Below, piece after piece: positions 8,947-20,149 of a stretch of 23,046 bases of DNA. Position numbers and translations under genes: made by a program. Location: NCBI GenBank assembly GCA_025526915.1, contig JAHLKH010000294.1, positions 1 to 23,046 on the forward strand. Reading direction: 5' to 3'. The notes beneath the pieces were generated by a model. It did not search any database, was not told the DNA's origin, and saw nothing but the letters and a program-made list of their open reading frames with translations. The stretch comes from Entophlyctis helioformis. Lineage: Eukaryota > Chytridiomycota > Chytridiomycetes > Chytridiales > Chytriomycetaceae. The first letter of the stretch is position 1. Every line of letters starts with the position of its first letter.

Positions 8947-11824
8947 CTGAGTGCAGCAAGGAGCTGCTCTCTCAATGCTTGCAAGACAGCATTGTCCTTG
9001 GTGGGTACGCGATCCTTCTTTGCCCCCATGACAGCCCAAAAGAGGGTGGCTCTGTGATGAGGACAAAGGGATCGCGGCTCGCCGGCTGCGGGCACAGCTT
9101 GATGGCTGTGCCGCCTGCGAGATCTCGCAGTTGCTTGAACTTGCCTGCCGGCGACAATGACGCGTTGCACTCGACCGCCATGAGCTTGTGCAATGCTTGC
9201 GGTAGCTCAACGTTGTCCTGGCCCTCTGTGGCTTGTGTTGTGCCAGGCGTACCGTCCTTGGTGGAGCCTTGCCCTTCCTGTGCCGTTGCCTCTTGGGTTT
9301 GGCGCTGTTGGTGGCCGATGAAGAGCTTGATGCGGGCCGCTTGCAGCCTGCTGTGGGAGGGGCGGCATCCAGAGTGGCTTGTGGTGTGGCGTCCTCGGCG
9401 GTAGCAAGCTTGGCGGCCTTGGCAGCCTTGGCGTCCTCAGCGTCCTTTGCAGCCTTTGCGGCCTTGGCAACATTGGCAGCCTTGGACATGATCTCGCGCC
9501 ATTTCTTGACATCCTCGGCAGACGAGCCAGGAACCAGGCGGTGGATCGCCGCGTCCACCAGCATCGACTGGTTCGAGATAAAATGCGTAGAGAGGGTGCC
9601 GCAGATATCCCTGGCCAGATTGCTGTAAATGCTCTTTGTGGCATCTGCACATAAGCTGTTGTCAAGAATGCCAGGCAAAACGCCATCCATGGCGTCTGCC
9701 TCCATCTGCACCGCGTCATCCTGCATCTCAGACGCCTGGATTGTGGCTGCCTGCTGGTTGCGCCGCCGTGTCTGCATCCATTGCAAACATGCGCAGCTTG
9801 GCCGCATCCTCCTGCATCTGCGCCATGCTGTCCTGCACCATCCCCTTTGTCCAAGTGCAATGAATGATCATCTGCATGGTCGTAACAAGCCATGAGTGCA
9901 CAACATGCTTGTACGCTCGTGGCTTGACCATCTGGCCACCTGCCAGAATGTACGCGAGGTATCGCAGAAGCATCGTGACGGCTCCCTCACCGCCAGAGAC
10001 GCTGCTGGTGAGCGCCGCGAGTAGATCATTTGCTGTTGGGACGGCTGGTCGCTGGACAGCTTGTTGTGGAGCATTGGTGCCGCTGGATGCTGCTGCTGGA
10101 TTGTGCACATCATGCTCGTCATGGGTGTCCAAGTCGTCAGGCTGCACAGGCAGCTCGGGCACATTGAGCAAGGAGATCTCGAGTGACACGCCCTGCTCAT
10201 CATGCTCGCCGTGGTCGTCGTGGTCGCCGTGGTCGTCGTGGTTGTTGTGGCCATGATCGCCGTGGTCATCAGGCTGTGTGGCCTTCTTGGCTGCCTTGAA
10301 CTCGCAGATCTTGAGCACCGTGCTGCTCTCGAGGGTCACCAAGTCGCCATACCGATGCAGCTTGCTGTTGCTGCTGCGTGGGCCATCACCGTACATCCGC
10401 CACACGGTGATGGGCTGTCTGAGGACGCACCCATTGGCATAGAGTGCCATGCTGTCCTTCTTGCCAAGGTCGTCCGGATTGACAAAACAGAGTGTTGTCA
10501 TGCCGTCCTTTGTTGCTTCCAAGACGCAGTATCGAAGTGGCAGCGGCGCGTCTGGGCTGAGCATGACCAACTCCTCGATCATTGCGGCAATCAGAATGAG
10601 ACCCGCGCGCCATATGCTTGCCGTAAACCGATACACGGCATTGAAAATGTCCTCGACGACCGTGCCGCGCGTCTGCATCGCCGGCGGCGTCTTGACTTGG
10701 CATCCAAACGCCTTCATAAAGATGGGGTCGGCAGAGAGCATTTCCTGCACATCGCACAAGTCAACACACACAAAACCAGACGCGCAGATCAACATGCCAA
10801 TCCAGAACCATACCGCGAGATTGACAATCTGCTCAGGACGATCATATGTGCTCTCCACCGGCCTTGGCTCGTCGCCATGGATGGCAGCGGCACCCGTCAT
10901 GACTGGCAATGCAATCAGGCGATAGATTGCTTCCAGTAGCTGCTGTATTGCTGATCTCTCGCCACGCTCGTATCTGTCAAAGAACGCGCTGGTCAGCATG
11001 CACATTCAAGGCACGCGACATGCCATATGCCACTTACGCCCGTGTCTCATCTTCAGATTGAGCCTGGCGGGCTTGCTTGCTCGCATCCTTCTTGTGCTCC
11101 TGGATGGTCTTGTCTGTCACGGCCTTCTCTGCACGCTCAGCTCGCTCCTTCTTGAATACAGCCTGTCTGGCCAGTGTGACAAGGTATGGATCCTGCTGTG
11201 TTTGGATGCAATATTAGGCGTGCATTCTGAATGTGCGCAAGATGCTCATGATCACAAGCCTGCACTTCAACTCACGGTTGTCTTTGTGTCTTGAAGCACA
11301 TCAATGTAGAGGATCTTGTCGCGATCTGTGCCATCAGCTGCGGCTGGAGATGGCAGCAGCATCTTTGGCGCTTTCGGTGGCTTGCCGACCTGTCAAGTCA
11401 AAGCATGAGCAGGTGCATCAAGCCGCCACATGCAAACAGAGCATAGAAATGCAAAGACGCACTGGGGCTCGCTCAATGATCAGTTTCAGCGTGTCTGTGG
11501 CTTGTTGATACTGCTCAGAAAGTGCCAGCGGCTTGAAGTCGTCCGGGCTGTGTTTCTTTTGGCATTCCAAGAGATTCAGCGTGTCTACGGCCTGGTTGCG
11601 AATGGCAGCAACAGCCTTTCGAGTCGCGATCCGTGTGCTCTTTCTGCGGTGCTGTTTAGCCTTGCGGTTGCCTGCCAGAAGAATGCCGTGATTGATTGTG
11701 AATACACAAGGTCGCACTGTGCCAAACAAATGCAGAGCGAACCTGGCTTCCTTGACCGCCTGAATGGTGCACATGCGACGCCTGGATACCTCTTGAGCCG
11801 TTCCTGCAGTCTCAGGATCACCAT
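8947..11824 (-). CDS. Unrecognised middle region of the element A gene
   Basis: A chain of minus-strand exons links the FEN1-like and Fanzor parts. From right to left: MVILRLQERLKR (11824 on); AVKEARFALHLFGTVRPCVF to LKLIIERAP (about 11790-11465, GTGCGT donor); VGKPPKAPKMLLPSPAADG to LQDTKTT (about 11395-11280); DPYLVTLARQAVFKKERAER to SEDETRA (about 11190-11035); then one long exon from 10975 to about 8948. The long exon holds a hydrophobic stretch (VNLAVWFWIGMLICASGFVCV), a His/Asp repeat (DDHGDHGHNNHDDHGDHDDH, about 10265-10200), an Ala/Lys heptad-like helix (AANVAKAAKAAKDAEDAKAAK, about 9490-9420) and a Ser-rich basic segment. Frame breaks lie near 9775, 9290 and 9025 (a C5 run). No family is recognised. 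It could be an accessory or targeting domain, or a very diverged transposase. Element B is cut before this part, so there is no second copy in the window. Confidence 0.6.
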
Positions 11825-11921
11825 CTGCTCGCCCAGTGATGGATCAAGTCAGCCATGCTCAAAATCAGCAAGAGCATGCAGTGGACAGTCAAGACACGCA
11901 TCCAAGCCATCCAAAACTCAC

Positions 11922-13685
11922 AAAGGCGTGTAACAGGCTCTGCTCAGCTGGGCTGAGTATCTCATATCCTTTTGTAGCGAGATCCTTCTCGTGCACAGCC
12001 TGGAGCAGCTGCTTGCTTGCATTCTCGCAGATATCAGCAAGAATGTCGCGGCCATTGATGCTGTCATTGGCAAGCTGATCTGCTGTGCACCGGAGGATGC
12101 AGCCAAGCACGACACGGCAGCTGTTGAATTCGTCAAAAACGCCGTCCATCCGCCTTGTGCTGACAGTGTGGTTGGCGAGCTCTGTGACTGCGTCCCGTGT
12201 GATGTGCCAAACCGCACCACTGGCATTGCCCTTCAGCTGCTGTGCCGTGTGGCTCAAGCAGCAGTCACTGCAGACCGTGCATGCAGAGGCAGATCTGCCA
12301 GTGGCATCCATCAGAGTCAGTGCCACAAGAATCCTCCAGAGATCGCAGCCGTGCCTACCTGTTTTGGGGCGAGGCGGTCCTGTTGGCAGTGATGCTGTCG
12401 CCATTGGATGGTGCATGCATTCATGTCAATGCCATGCTGTCCAAGTGCATCCAAACCAAGACTTACTGCCGCATCTGTCCTGCAAACACACTGGCATAAT
12501 GGCCACATGCTGGGGCTGTGATCTCTCCAATATCAGCTCCTCTCTCGTCACGGTTGAGAAACACCGCGAAGGCATTGCTGAATGACTGAGCAAGAGGCTT
12601 GCCGCCGATCTGGTACATCTGCCACATGAACGCGATCTTGATGACATGCACAAACATTCTGGCAATGTCGGGGTCTTGGAGGCATTCACAGACATCCGCA
12701 ACAGAGATGCCCAGCTGCTCTGCCTCCAAACGAATGCATGCCATGATGCACTTTGCAGCCGTGACAATTCCTTTCAAGTCCACAATGCAGCATCACGAGT
12801 AAGTCAAGGTCGCAGTGCATGGCATCCAAAAATGCAAAGCAGGCAAGTCAACCTACCAATCCCAACACAATGAAAGTAGTCATTGCTTGCCATTGCGGCC
12901 ACCAACTGGCAGACAAAGGGAATGTCTGGCAAGCCTAAGGCGGCTGCAATAGAGGCAATGCCATGGTGGTTATATGATCGCATCCGTGCAATCTGCCCAC
13001 TGCGCAGTTGCAGCAGCAGGACAGGGCAATAGCCGGCACAGTGGAACACCAGATCGGAGTCGCCACTGATGACCATGACTGGCACATTGCTGTCAAGAAG
13101 GCGCGTGAGCCATGGATTCTAGAAGCATGCAGAAGGCCAACCAACCTTGCTTCGTGGGAATGGCGTGCAATGCAAACATCTGCCTCATTCTCGCAAAGGC
13201 ACACAGACGACCCGCCTTTGAAGTATCCAAGAAGACTGCCAATGGCCTTCGAGATGGCTGCCTTGCGCTGCCGCGTCAGGGGGTATGCCTTCTGCAGGCG
13301 CTGCATCTCGTTTCTGGAATGGCATTGAGTCAGTACAGCATGCAGATCAACAGAAGCCAAGAGCATACCTTGAGAGCTTGCCGCTCTTCTGGCCGGCATT
13401 TCGCTTGGCCGCCTCAGCCATGAGAAAGGATGCCGCCTCCAATGCTGCCCAGGCCCGCCCGGCATAAGCAGCCTTGATGCCAGTGTCGAGCTGCGAGCCA
13501 TCCACATGCAGCTGGACTGTGTGCAGCTGTCCAATGGCCGCGGCGAGGCTGCTGATGAGCGGCTCAAGTAGCAGCCTCCAGTCGTTGTCAGACTGGGGCG
13601 GCTTTGCGGCTGCTGCTCTCATAATGTCAATGAAGAGCAGGCAAACGATGTCGACATGGATGATGCAGCTGATGGGCTCGGAGTC

Positions 13686-13718
<33 letters not shown>

Positions 13719-13832
13719 ATCTGGCTGCTGCTGGGCAATGGCCTGAATGGCACCTGAGAGAGGGGTGTCTGCTTTGTGGGTTTTGCTACCACCTGCTTTG
13801 TCGATGGGAGGAGTCGCGCCGACGACTCCCAT
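11922..13832 (-). CDS. FEN1/XPG-type (PIN-like) nuclease portion of the element A gene
   Basis: Exons are 13832-13369, 13313-12857, 12770-12467, 12394-12359 (36 nt) and 12294-11922. Both this copy and element B carry acidic residues at every position of the FEN1 active site. In this copy these are: CIIHVDIVCLLF; LHVDGSQLDTG; CENEADVCIA; VISGDSDLVFH; and NDYFHC. NDYFHC leads into a helix-hairpin-helix (GIGIVTAAKCIM) completed across intron 2. A Lys/Arg helix after HVDG resembles the helical arch. A Cys-rich tail follows (SACTVCSDCCLSHTAQQL). FEN1-family enzymes cut flapped or branched DNA. The start at 13832 is shared with element B, and the first 18 codons are identical in protein. Relative to B, exon 2 lacks one base in an A run at 13098-13099, which shifts the frame. 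A poly-Ala tract encoded by a CTG/CAG repeat is specific to this copy. Confidence 0.82.
13687..13718. repeat. CTG/CAG trinucleotide repeat coding poly-Ala
   Basis: About ten CTG units in exon 1 of the FEN1-like gene. Read on the minus strand in frame they give an alanine run. The repeat is absent from the element B copy, whose first exon is 15 nt shorter. Confidence 0.85.
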
Positions 13833-13976
13833 GCGTGTTGGGCGTGCTTGTTGGTTTGTTGTTGCGTGTTGTTTTGTGTCGGTCGTTTTATGGGCAAGCT
13901 GCTCTCGTAATATCAGACTGATGGTTGGCAGCAACACATGGAGCACTGGTCTGTGTGTGTGGAATGGCATGCTCCT

Positions 13977-13995
13977 CAGAGAGAGAGAGAGAGAG
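13977..13995. repeat. GA dinucleotide tract
   Basis: A run of nine GA units in the 5' leader of the element A gene. The matching site in element B (about 19983-20002) is a shorter, interrupted CT tract. Confidence 0.8.
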
Positions 13996-14000
13996 CGTTG

Positions 14001-14159
14001 CACATGACTATGCATTCGCCCCTCTTTATTCATGGAGGACACACACGCACGGCCCAGCGAGACAGCAGGCGCTGCTACCTGCACCACGGCCGTTGCTGTG
14101 CTCGCATCGCGCAGTGTCTGCACTGTGCAAGGGCTCTCTAGATCGACCAATCACAGCGA
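14001..14159 (-). promoter_or_regulatory. Near-invariant upstream block of element A
   Basis: This 159-bp block matches the reverse complement of 19821-19979 with one visible substitution (14077), although the coding parts of the two copies differ at about a quarter of residues. It lies about 170-330 bp before the start codon. In gene orientation it contains AATAAA, and it adjoins CCAAT-bearing repeats. Probably a promoter or 5' UTR under constraint, or a tract homogenised between copies. Confidence 0.6.
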
Positions 14160-14310
14160 TCCCACCAGGATCGGCAATCACAGCGACTCCACCAGGAGTT
14201 GACCAATCACAGCAATTCCACCAGAATTGACCAATCACAGCGACTCCACCAGGAGTTGACCAATCACAGCAATTCCACCAGAATTGACCAATCAGGAATA
14301 TTCCACCAGG
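14145..14310 (-). repeat. Subterminal 28-bp tandem repeat with CCAAT boxes, six copies
   Basis: Units start at 14145, 14173, 14201, 14229, 14258 and 14286 (periods 28, 28, 28, 29, 28). Each begins GACCAATCA (the second unit GGCAATCA) and ends with a TCCACCAG segment. Element B has two copies at the same place (19783-19835). Two roles are plausible: a promoter CCAAT-box array, or subterminal binding sites for the element's recombinase. Confidence 0.85.
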
Positions 14311-14332
14311 GGTAATGGTATGAGAACCGGGC
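14311..14332 (-). repeat. Right terminal inverted repeat of element A
   Basis: Its complement begins GCCCGGTTCTCATACC and matches the left end (6538-6559) at 17 of 22 positions. It is identical to the start of element B at 19761. Confidence 0.82.
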
Positions 14333-14341
14333 ACTTTTTTC
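14333..14341. repeat. Target-site duplication, right of element A
   Basis: ACTTTTTTC, identical to 6528-6536. The TTLL9 start codon is 18 bp further on. Confidence 0.8.
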
Positions 14342-14359
14342 TGACAAGACCAAAGAACG

Positions 14360-16379
<2,020 letters not shown>

Positions 16380-16678
16380 CCAGTTGCCGTTAGAGCCAGG
16401 CGATAAGCCAGGCACATGCCTGCATCACTGCATGCACGTCAACTCAATGAAAAGGCAAAACAAAGGAAAAGGCTGAGCGCGGCTCTGCTCTATTCATGTG
16501 CGCAATATCAAGGGGGGCATTATCATCATCATCATAGCTGCACTGAATCCGCAATACATGCATAAAACACGCATCAACCTTGTGGCGACAATGCTGACAC
16601 GCCACCGCCTGCGCCTCCTGCGCCGCCTGTGGCAAGCGGTCCCGAGACGCCGACCGCCCACCCAAGTTTCCACCAGCA
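16380..16678. other. Convergent intergenic region
   Basis: About 300 bp between the 3' ends of the TTLL9-like gene (+) and the kexin gene (-). It holds an A-rich stretch at 16447-16472 that could serve 3'-end formation of the + gene, and a short ATC run (16521-16536). No gene is supported. Confidence 0.6.
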
Positions 16679-19661
16679 TCAGCACCGCCCTTCCTCGATA
16701 TCACCGAAATCGTCGTCCGTGAGTAACAGCTCGCCAAATTCGTACTCATCAGCAGAGGGTCTGTCTGTGTTTCTGACTGGCGCGTACAGCGGCATCTTGA
16801 GCAACCCACGTCGGAACGCCACGTAAACACCAGCGACGATCAGTGTGAGGAGGAGGATCCAGCCCCAAACTGTGACAGAGACATAGGCCGTGTCGGGCTG
16901 CGGTTTCTGCGACTCGCTGCTGTCGATGGGCGATGGCGTTGGTGATGGCGTTGGTGATGGTGCAGCCGGCTCAGTCGGTGAAGGCGTGGCTGGCTGTGCT
17001 GGAGACGGCGAAGGAGACGGTGAAGGACGAGCCGTACTCTGCGACGGAAGTGCGCTGGATGATGGCAGCACTGATGGCAACGCGGTTGAAGACACGGCAG
17101 GTGGCAGCTGTGTTTGTGTGGTCGCATTTCGTCCCTCGCCCCAAAAGATTGCCGACCAGCTGTGCCACACGCCCTTCTTTTCCGGGGTCTCGTTATCCGT
17201 CACAACAACGGTCCATTCTCCCAGCACGTCCTCGTCCCTGCCACGGCCATCCCCAGTCAGCAATCATTTTCGGCAGAATTGCGATGCGGCAAGAGACTCA
17301 CCAGTGCATGACAGTCATCATGGTCCAGTTGAGGAATCCAGTCATGTGCTCGTCAAAGCGTCTGCCTTCAATCAGTCGCGACGTGACGTTTTGGGCGACC
17401 GCAAACTCACTGCCACGTCGCCACGACGCTCGTGGGTGATGTCAACCGTGACCGTGACGTGCTCAAGACGGTAGAAGCGCGCTGCATTGACCATATCGGG
17501 CGTGATGGTGAATGGGTACGAGATGCCATCGGCACTCTTGGCAGGAATCTCCTTCTCGACGAACGTGGTTGGAATGGTGATGTTGACCTGCGGGTTGAGC
17601 TTGGTGAACGTCTTGGCAGCCTCCACGATCGCATACGAGTCGAGCGTGCCATAGCCGTACTTGTGGTTGAACAGTCGTCCCGCTGCTGTGGGCAGCCAGT
17701 CGGGGTCGGCCTGATTGACCGGGTATGCCGTGTTGACAGTCAATTGCTGGAGATCTCTCCAGGTGAGGTCGGGCCGGATCGACAGGACCAGAGCATAGAC
17801 ACCAGCAGCGAGTGGGGCGGCAGCCGACGTGCCTCCGTGCTTGTCGGTGCAGCCTTCTTTCCAGTCTGTGGTCACAATGCCCGAAAAGCCACCACGGCCG
17901 CTCCACATGGAAATAAGATTCGCTGGACACGGCTCGGAAAAGGCCGGGTGGCCCTCGTAGCGATCGACGGCAGCAACAGTGATGGTGTAGATGCTGTTTG
18001 TGTACCCGTCGTAGTTGCAGTTGTCGCCCTTGACGCCGCCGTTTCCAGCCGCGAACACGTAGATGGATCCCAGCCCCTGACGGCCATTGACGATGCCGTT
18101 GTACACGGCCTGTGTGACAATATCGGGCGGTGCCTCCATGGTCTGCCATCATCGCGAGGGCCCCAGCTGCACGAGTAGATCTGGGTGGTATTGAACGCGT
18201 AGTTGATGGCGCTGCTTCGTCTGCATTGGTCAGATCGCCCGATAGCACGCGGATTCCTGCAGTCAAATGCAACGAGTCAGAGCCTTGGCCCGTGATTTGG
18301 CGACTGCAACCAAAGCAACCTGTTTCCTACCAGCAACTTTGGCGTCCCATGCAACGCCGACACCGCATACGTTGTTCTTGACAGCAGCCACTTCACCAGC
18401 ACAACGAGTGCCGTGGGTATCATCCGATAGAGTGGGCATAGGGTCTTTCTTGTGATAGTTGAAGTCAAAGGATCCAAGGAGCGACTGCGGGGACACATGG
18501 TCAGCGATCCACAGTAATGCGTGGCTGGTCTGGCATACGCATGGCTCACAAAGTTGTCGGCCAAGTCTGGATTGGTCAAGTCTAAACCGTCGTCAATGAA
18601 CCCAACGGTGATGTTCTTGCCAGTTATGCCTAGGCGGAAAATGCCAGTCAATCAGTCACGATAGCATCAAGTGAAGGCTAGACATGCACATGTGCATCAA
18701 AGGGGGGCTCTACCTTGCAGCCAGACACCCGTGATGTTCATGTCGTGTCCAGGCTCAGGCGCGTTAAACTGTAGCGCAGGTGTTAGTCCAATGCAGCCAT
18801 GGAAGAACGGGCAGTGCATGGCGGACGCACCAGATGCCATTGATCAGAGAACCTGGGGTCCTTGATGCCCAGCTTCTCGGTGATGTCGCCGATCCGGATG
18901 GGCGGGCCACGAGGTGCCTTGGAAGACGAGGCAAAGGACTCGGCATCTGGCCGCACAGGAGACGTTGCGGCGAGCTGATCGGCGAGGGGCTGCGCGTCCA
19001 GCAGCTCGCGCTTGAACAGGCGGCGACGCGGCAGCTGGGTCTCGAACCAGAGCACGCGCGCGTGGTCGGCAGCACGGCGTTCGAGCGCCGCCAGCTGGTG
19101 CCGATGGTTGGCGTCGCTGTCGCGCCTGTCGAGCTGGCCGGCTGCTGGCCATCCTGCTCGGTCTGGCCAGGCTGCCATGCGGCGCCGATCCCTCGGAGCG
19201 TCCCTCGGAGCGTCCCTTGGGGGCCGCAAACAGAAAGTAGTCTGGCAGCTCGCCGACGGGGCGGGCAAAGTGCATGTCTAGGTCGGCGGCCACGGCGCGA
19301 GCACGCAGCTTCCGCAGCGCCTTGTCCTGCGGCCAGCCGTCGGTGTCGAGCGGAGCGCAATGTAGTGGAAGCGCTCGTGGTCGTTGTGCGGCACCTGCAG
19401 GGCCGTCGCAGCCTCGCTTGCAGTCTCGCTTGCAGCGTACGTCGCTGCCTGCTCTGCGAGCCCGGCCGTCTGCGTGGTGGCGAGCGCTTGCACGTTGCCG
19501 CCCGTTGCAGGCGAGCTTGAATCAGGCGAGCCGGCGTCAAAGGCCGACGCAGCGACAGACGCAGCAGACGCAGCAGACGCAGCAGACCAGCTAGCCAGCC
19601 ACAGCGTGCACAGCATGCACAGCAAAGCGGCCGGCGATCGACAGCGCCATCGAGCGTGCAT
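16679..19661 (-). CDS. KEX2: Kexin/furin-like proprotein convertase (subtilase S8B with P domain), membrane anchored
   Basis: Starts at ATG 19661 with a hydrophobic signal peptide (LLCMLCTLWLASW). A propeptide follows, ending in RRRLFKREL (about 19030-19000), a dibasic self-cleavage site. Then DPRFSDQWHL|FNAPEPGHDMN spliced over intron 18769-18830. Catalytic Asp is in VGFIDDGLDL (about 18600), His in DDTHGTRCAGEVAA (about 18400), the oxyanion Asn in FAAGNGG (about 18050), and Ser in HGGTSAAAPLAAGV (about 17830). The P domain runs from IPTTFVEKEIPA through HERRGDVAVSLRSP to DVLGEWTVVVTDN. A Ser/Pro/Thr stalk, a transmembrane helix (VWGWILLLTLIVAGVYVAF) and an acidic cytosolic tail (DEYEFGELLLTDDDF) complete it. 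Such enzymes cut secretory precursors after dibasic sites in the late Golgi. Intron 17238-17301 is clear. One-base breaks near 19340, 19190-19130, 18140 (GGC for GGCC) and 17385 (a C run) resemble sequencing errors. Element B begins 100 bp upstream. Confidence 0.93.
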
Positions 19662-19664
19662 CTG

Positions 19665-19704
19665 CGTGTGTGTGTGTGGTGTGTGTGTGTGTGTGTGGTG
19701 TGTG
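19665..19704. repeat. GT microsatellite upstream of kexin
   Basis: An interrupted run of GT units immediately before the kexin start codon, between it and the end of element B. Confidence 0.85.
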
Positions 19705-19782
19705 GGCGGTGTGGAGGCAAGTGCCCGTTCGTGGACCCGCACGCGAAACGCGGAAGACGTGCCCGGTTCTCATACCATTACC

Positions 19783-19979
19783 CCTGGTGGAATCGCTGTG
19801 ATTGGTCAATCCTGGTGGAATCGCTGTGATTGGTCGATCTAGAGAGCCCTTGCACAGTGCAGACACTGCGCGATGCGAGCACAGCAACGGCCGTGGTGCA
19901 GGCAGCAGCGCCTGCTGTCTCGCTGGGCCGTGCGTGTGTGTCCTCCATGAATAAAGAGGGGCGAATGCATAGTCATGTG
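19783..19979 (+). promoter_or_regulatory. Promoter-like end of element B (two CCAAT repeats plus conserved block)
   Basis: GATTGGTC occurs at 19800 and 19828 (28-bp period) within the same repeat that is present six times in element A. The following block 19821-19979 is almost identical to element A 14001-14159. AATAAA lies at 19950-19955. The ATTGG boxes could serve the element gene to the right and, by position, kexin to the left. Confidence 0.55.
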
Positions 19980-20149
19980 CAACGCTCTCTCTCTCCTCTC
20001 TGAGGAGCATGCCATTCCACACACAGACCAGTGCTCCATGCATTGCCGCCAAACAATCAGAGCATGTCAATGCAAACAAACACCAGATCGCGACTTGCCA
20101 CGACACACAACAACACGCAACAACAAACACACAAGCACGCCCAACACAC

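Larger units (their letters stand above)
6537..14332 (-). mobile_element. Element A: TIR-bounded DNA transposon carrying a FEN1-like nuclease and a Fanzor
   Basis: A 7.8-kb insertion flanked by ACTTTTTTC on both sides (6528-6536 and 14333-14341). The ends are imperfect inverted repeats matching at 17 of 22 positions (6538-6559 against the complement of 14311-14332, shared core TCATACnATTnCC). The left end has one extra G, so the exact cut is uncertain by one base. All coding capacity is on the minus strand, reading from the right end to the left. A second copy of the right end occurs at 19761 (element B). No DDE, tyrosine or HUH transposase was recognised; the only recognisable catalytic domains are the two nucleases. 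A 9-bp duplication with G-initial TIRs is compatible with Mutator-like elements, but the superfamily is unassigned. Confidence 0.85.

Noticed and set aside
13098..13099. Element A as a proven pseudogene because of the exon 2 frameshift
   Set aside because: The same kind of one-base break occurs in conserved host genes of this window, so a consensus error is at least as likely.
14145..14310. Regular 28-bp repeats resembling a CRISPR array
   Set aside because: The units are directly tandem with no spacers, in a eukaryotic transposon end; it is a minisatellite.
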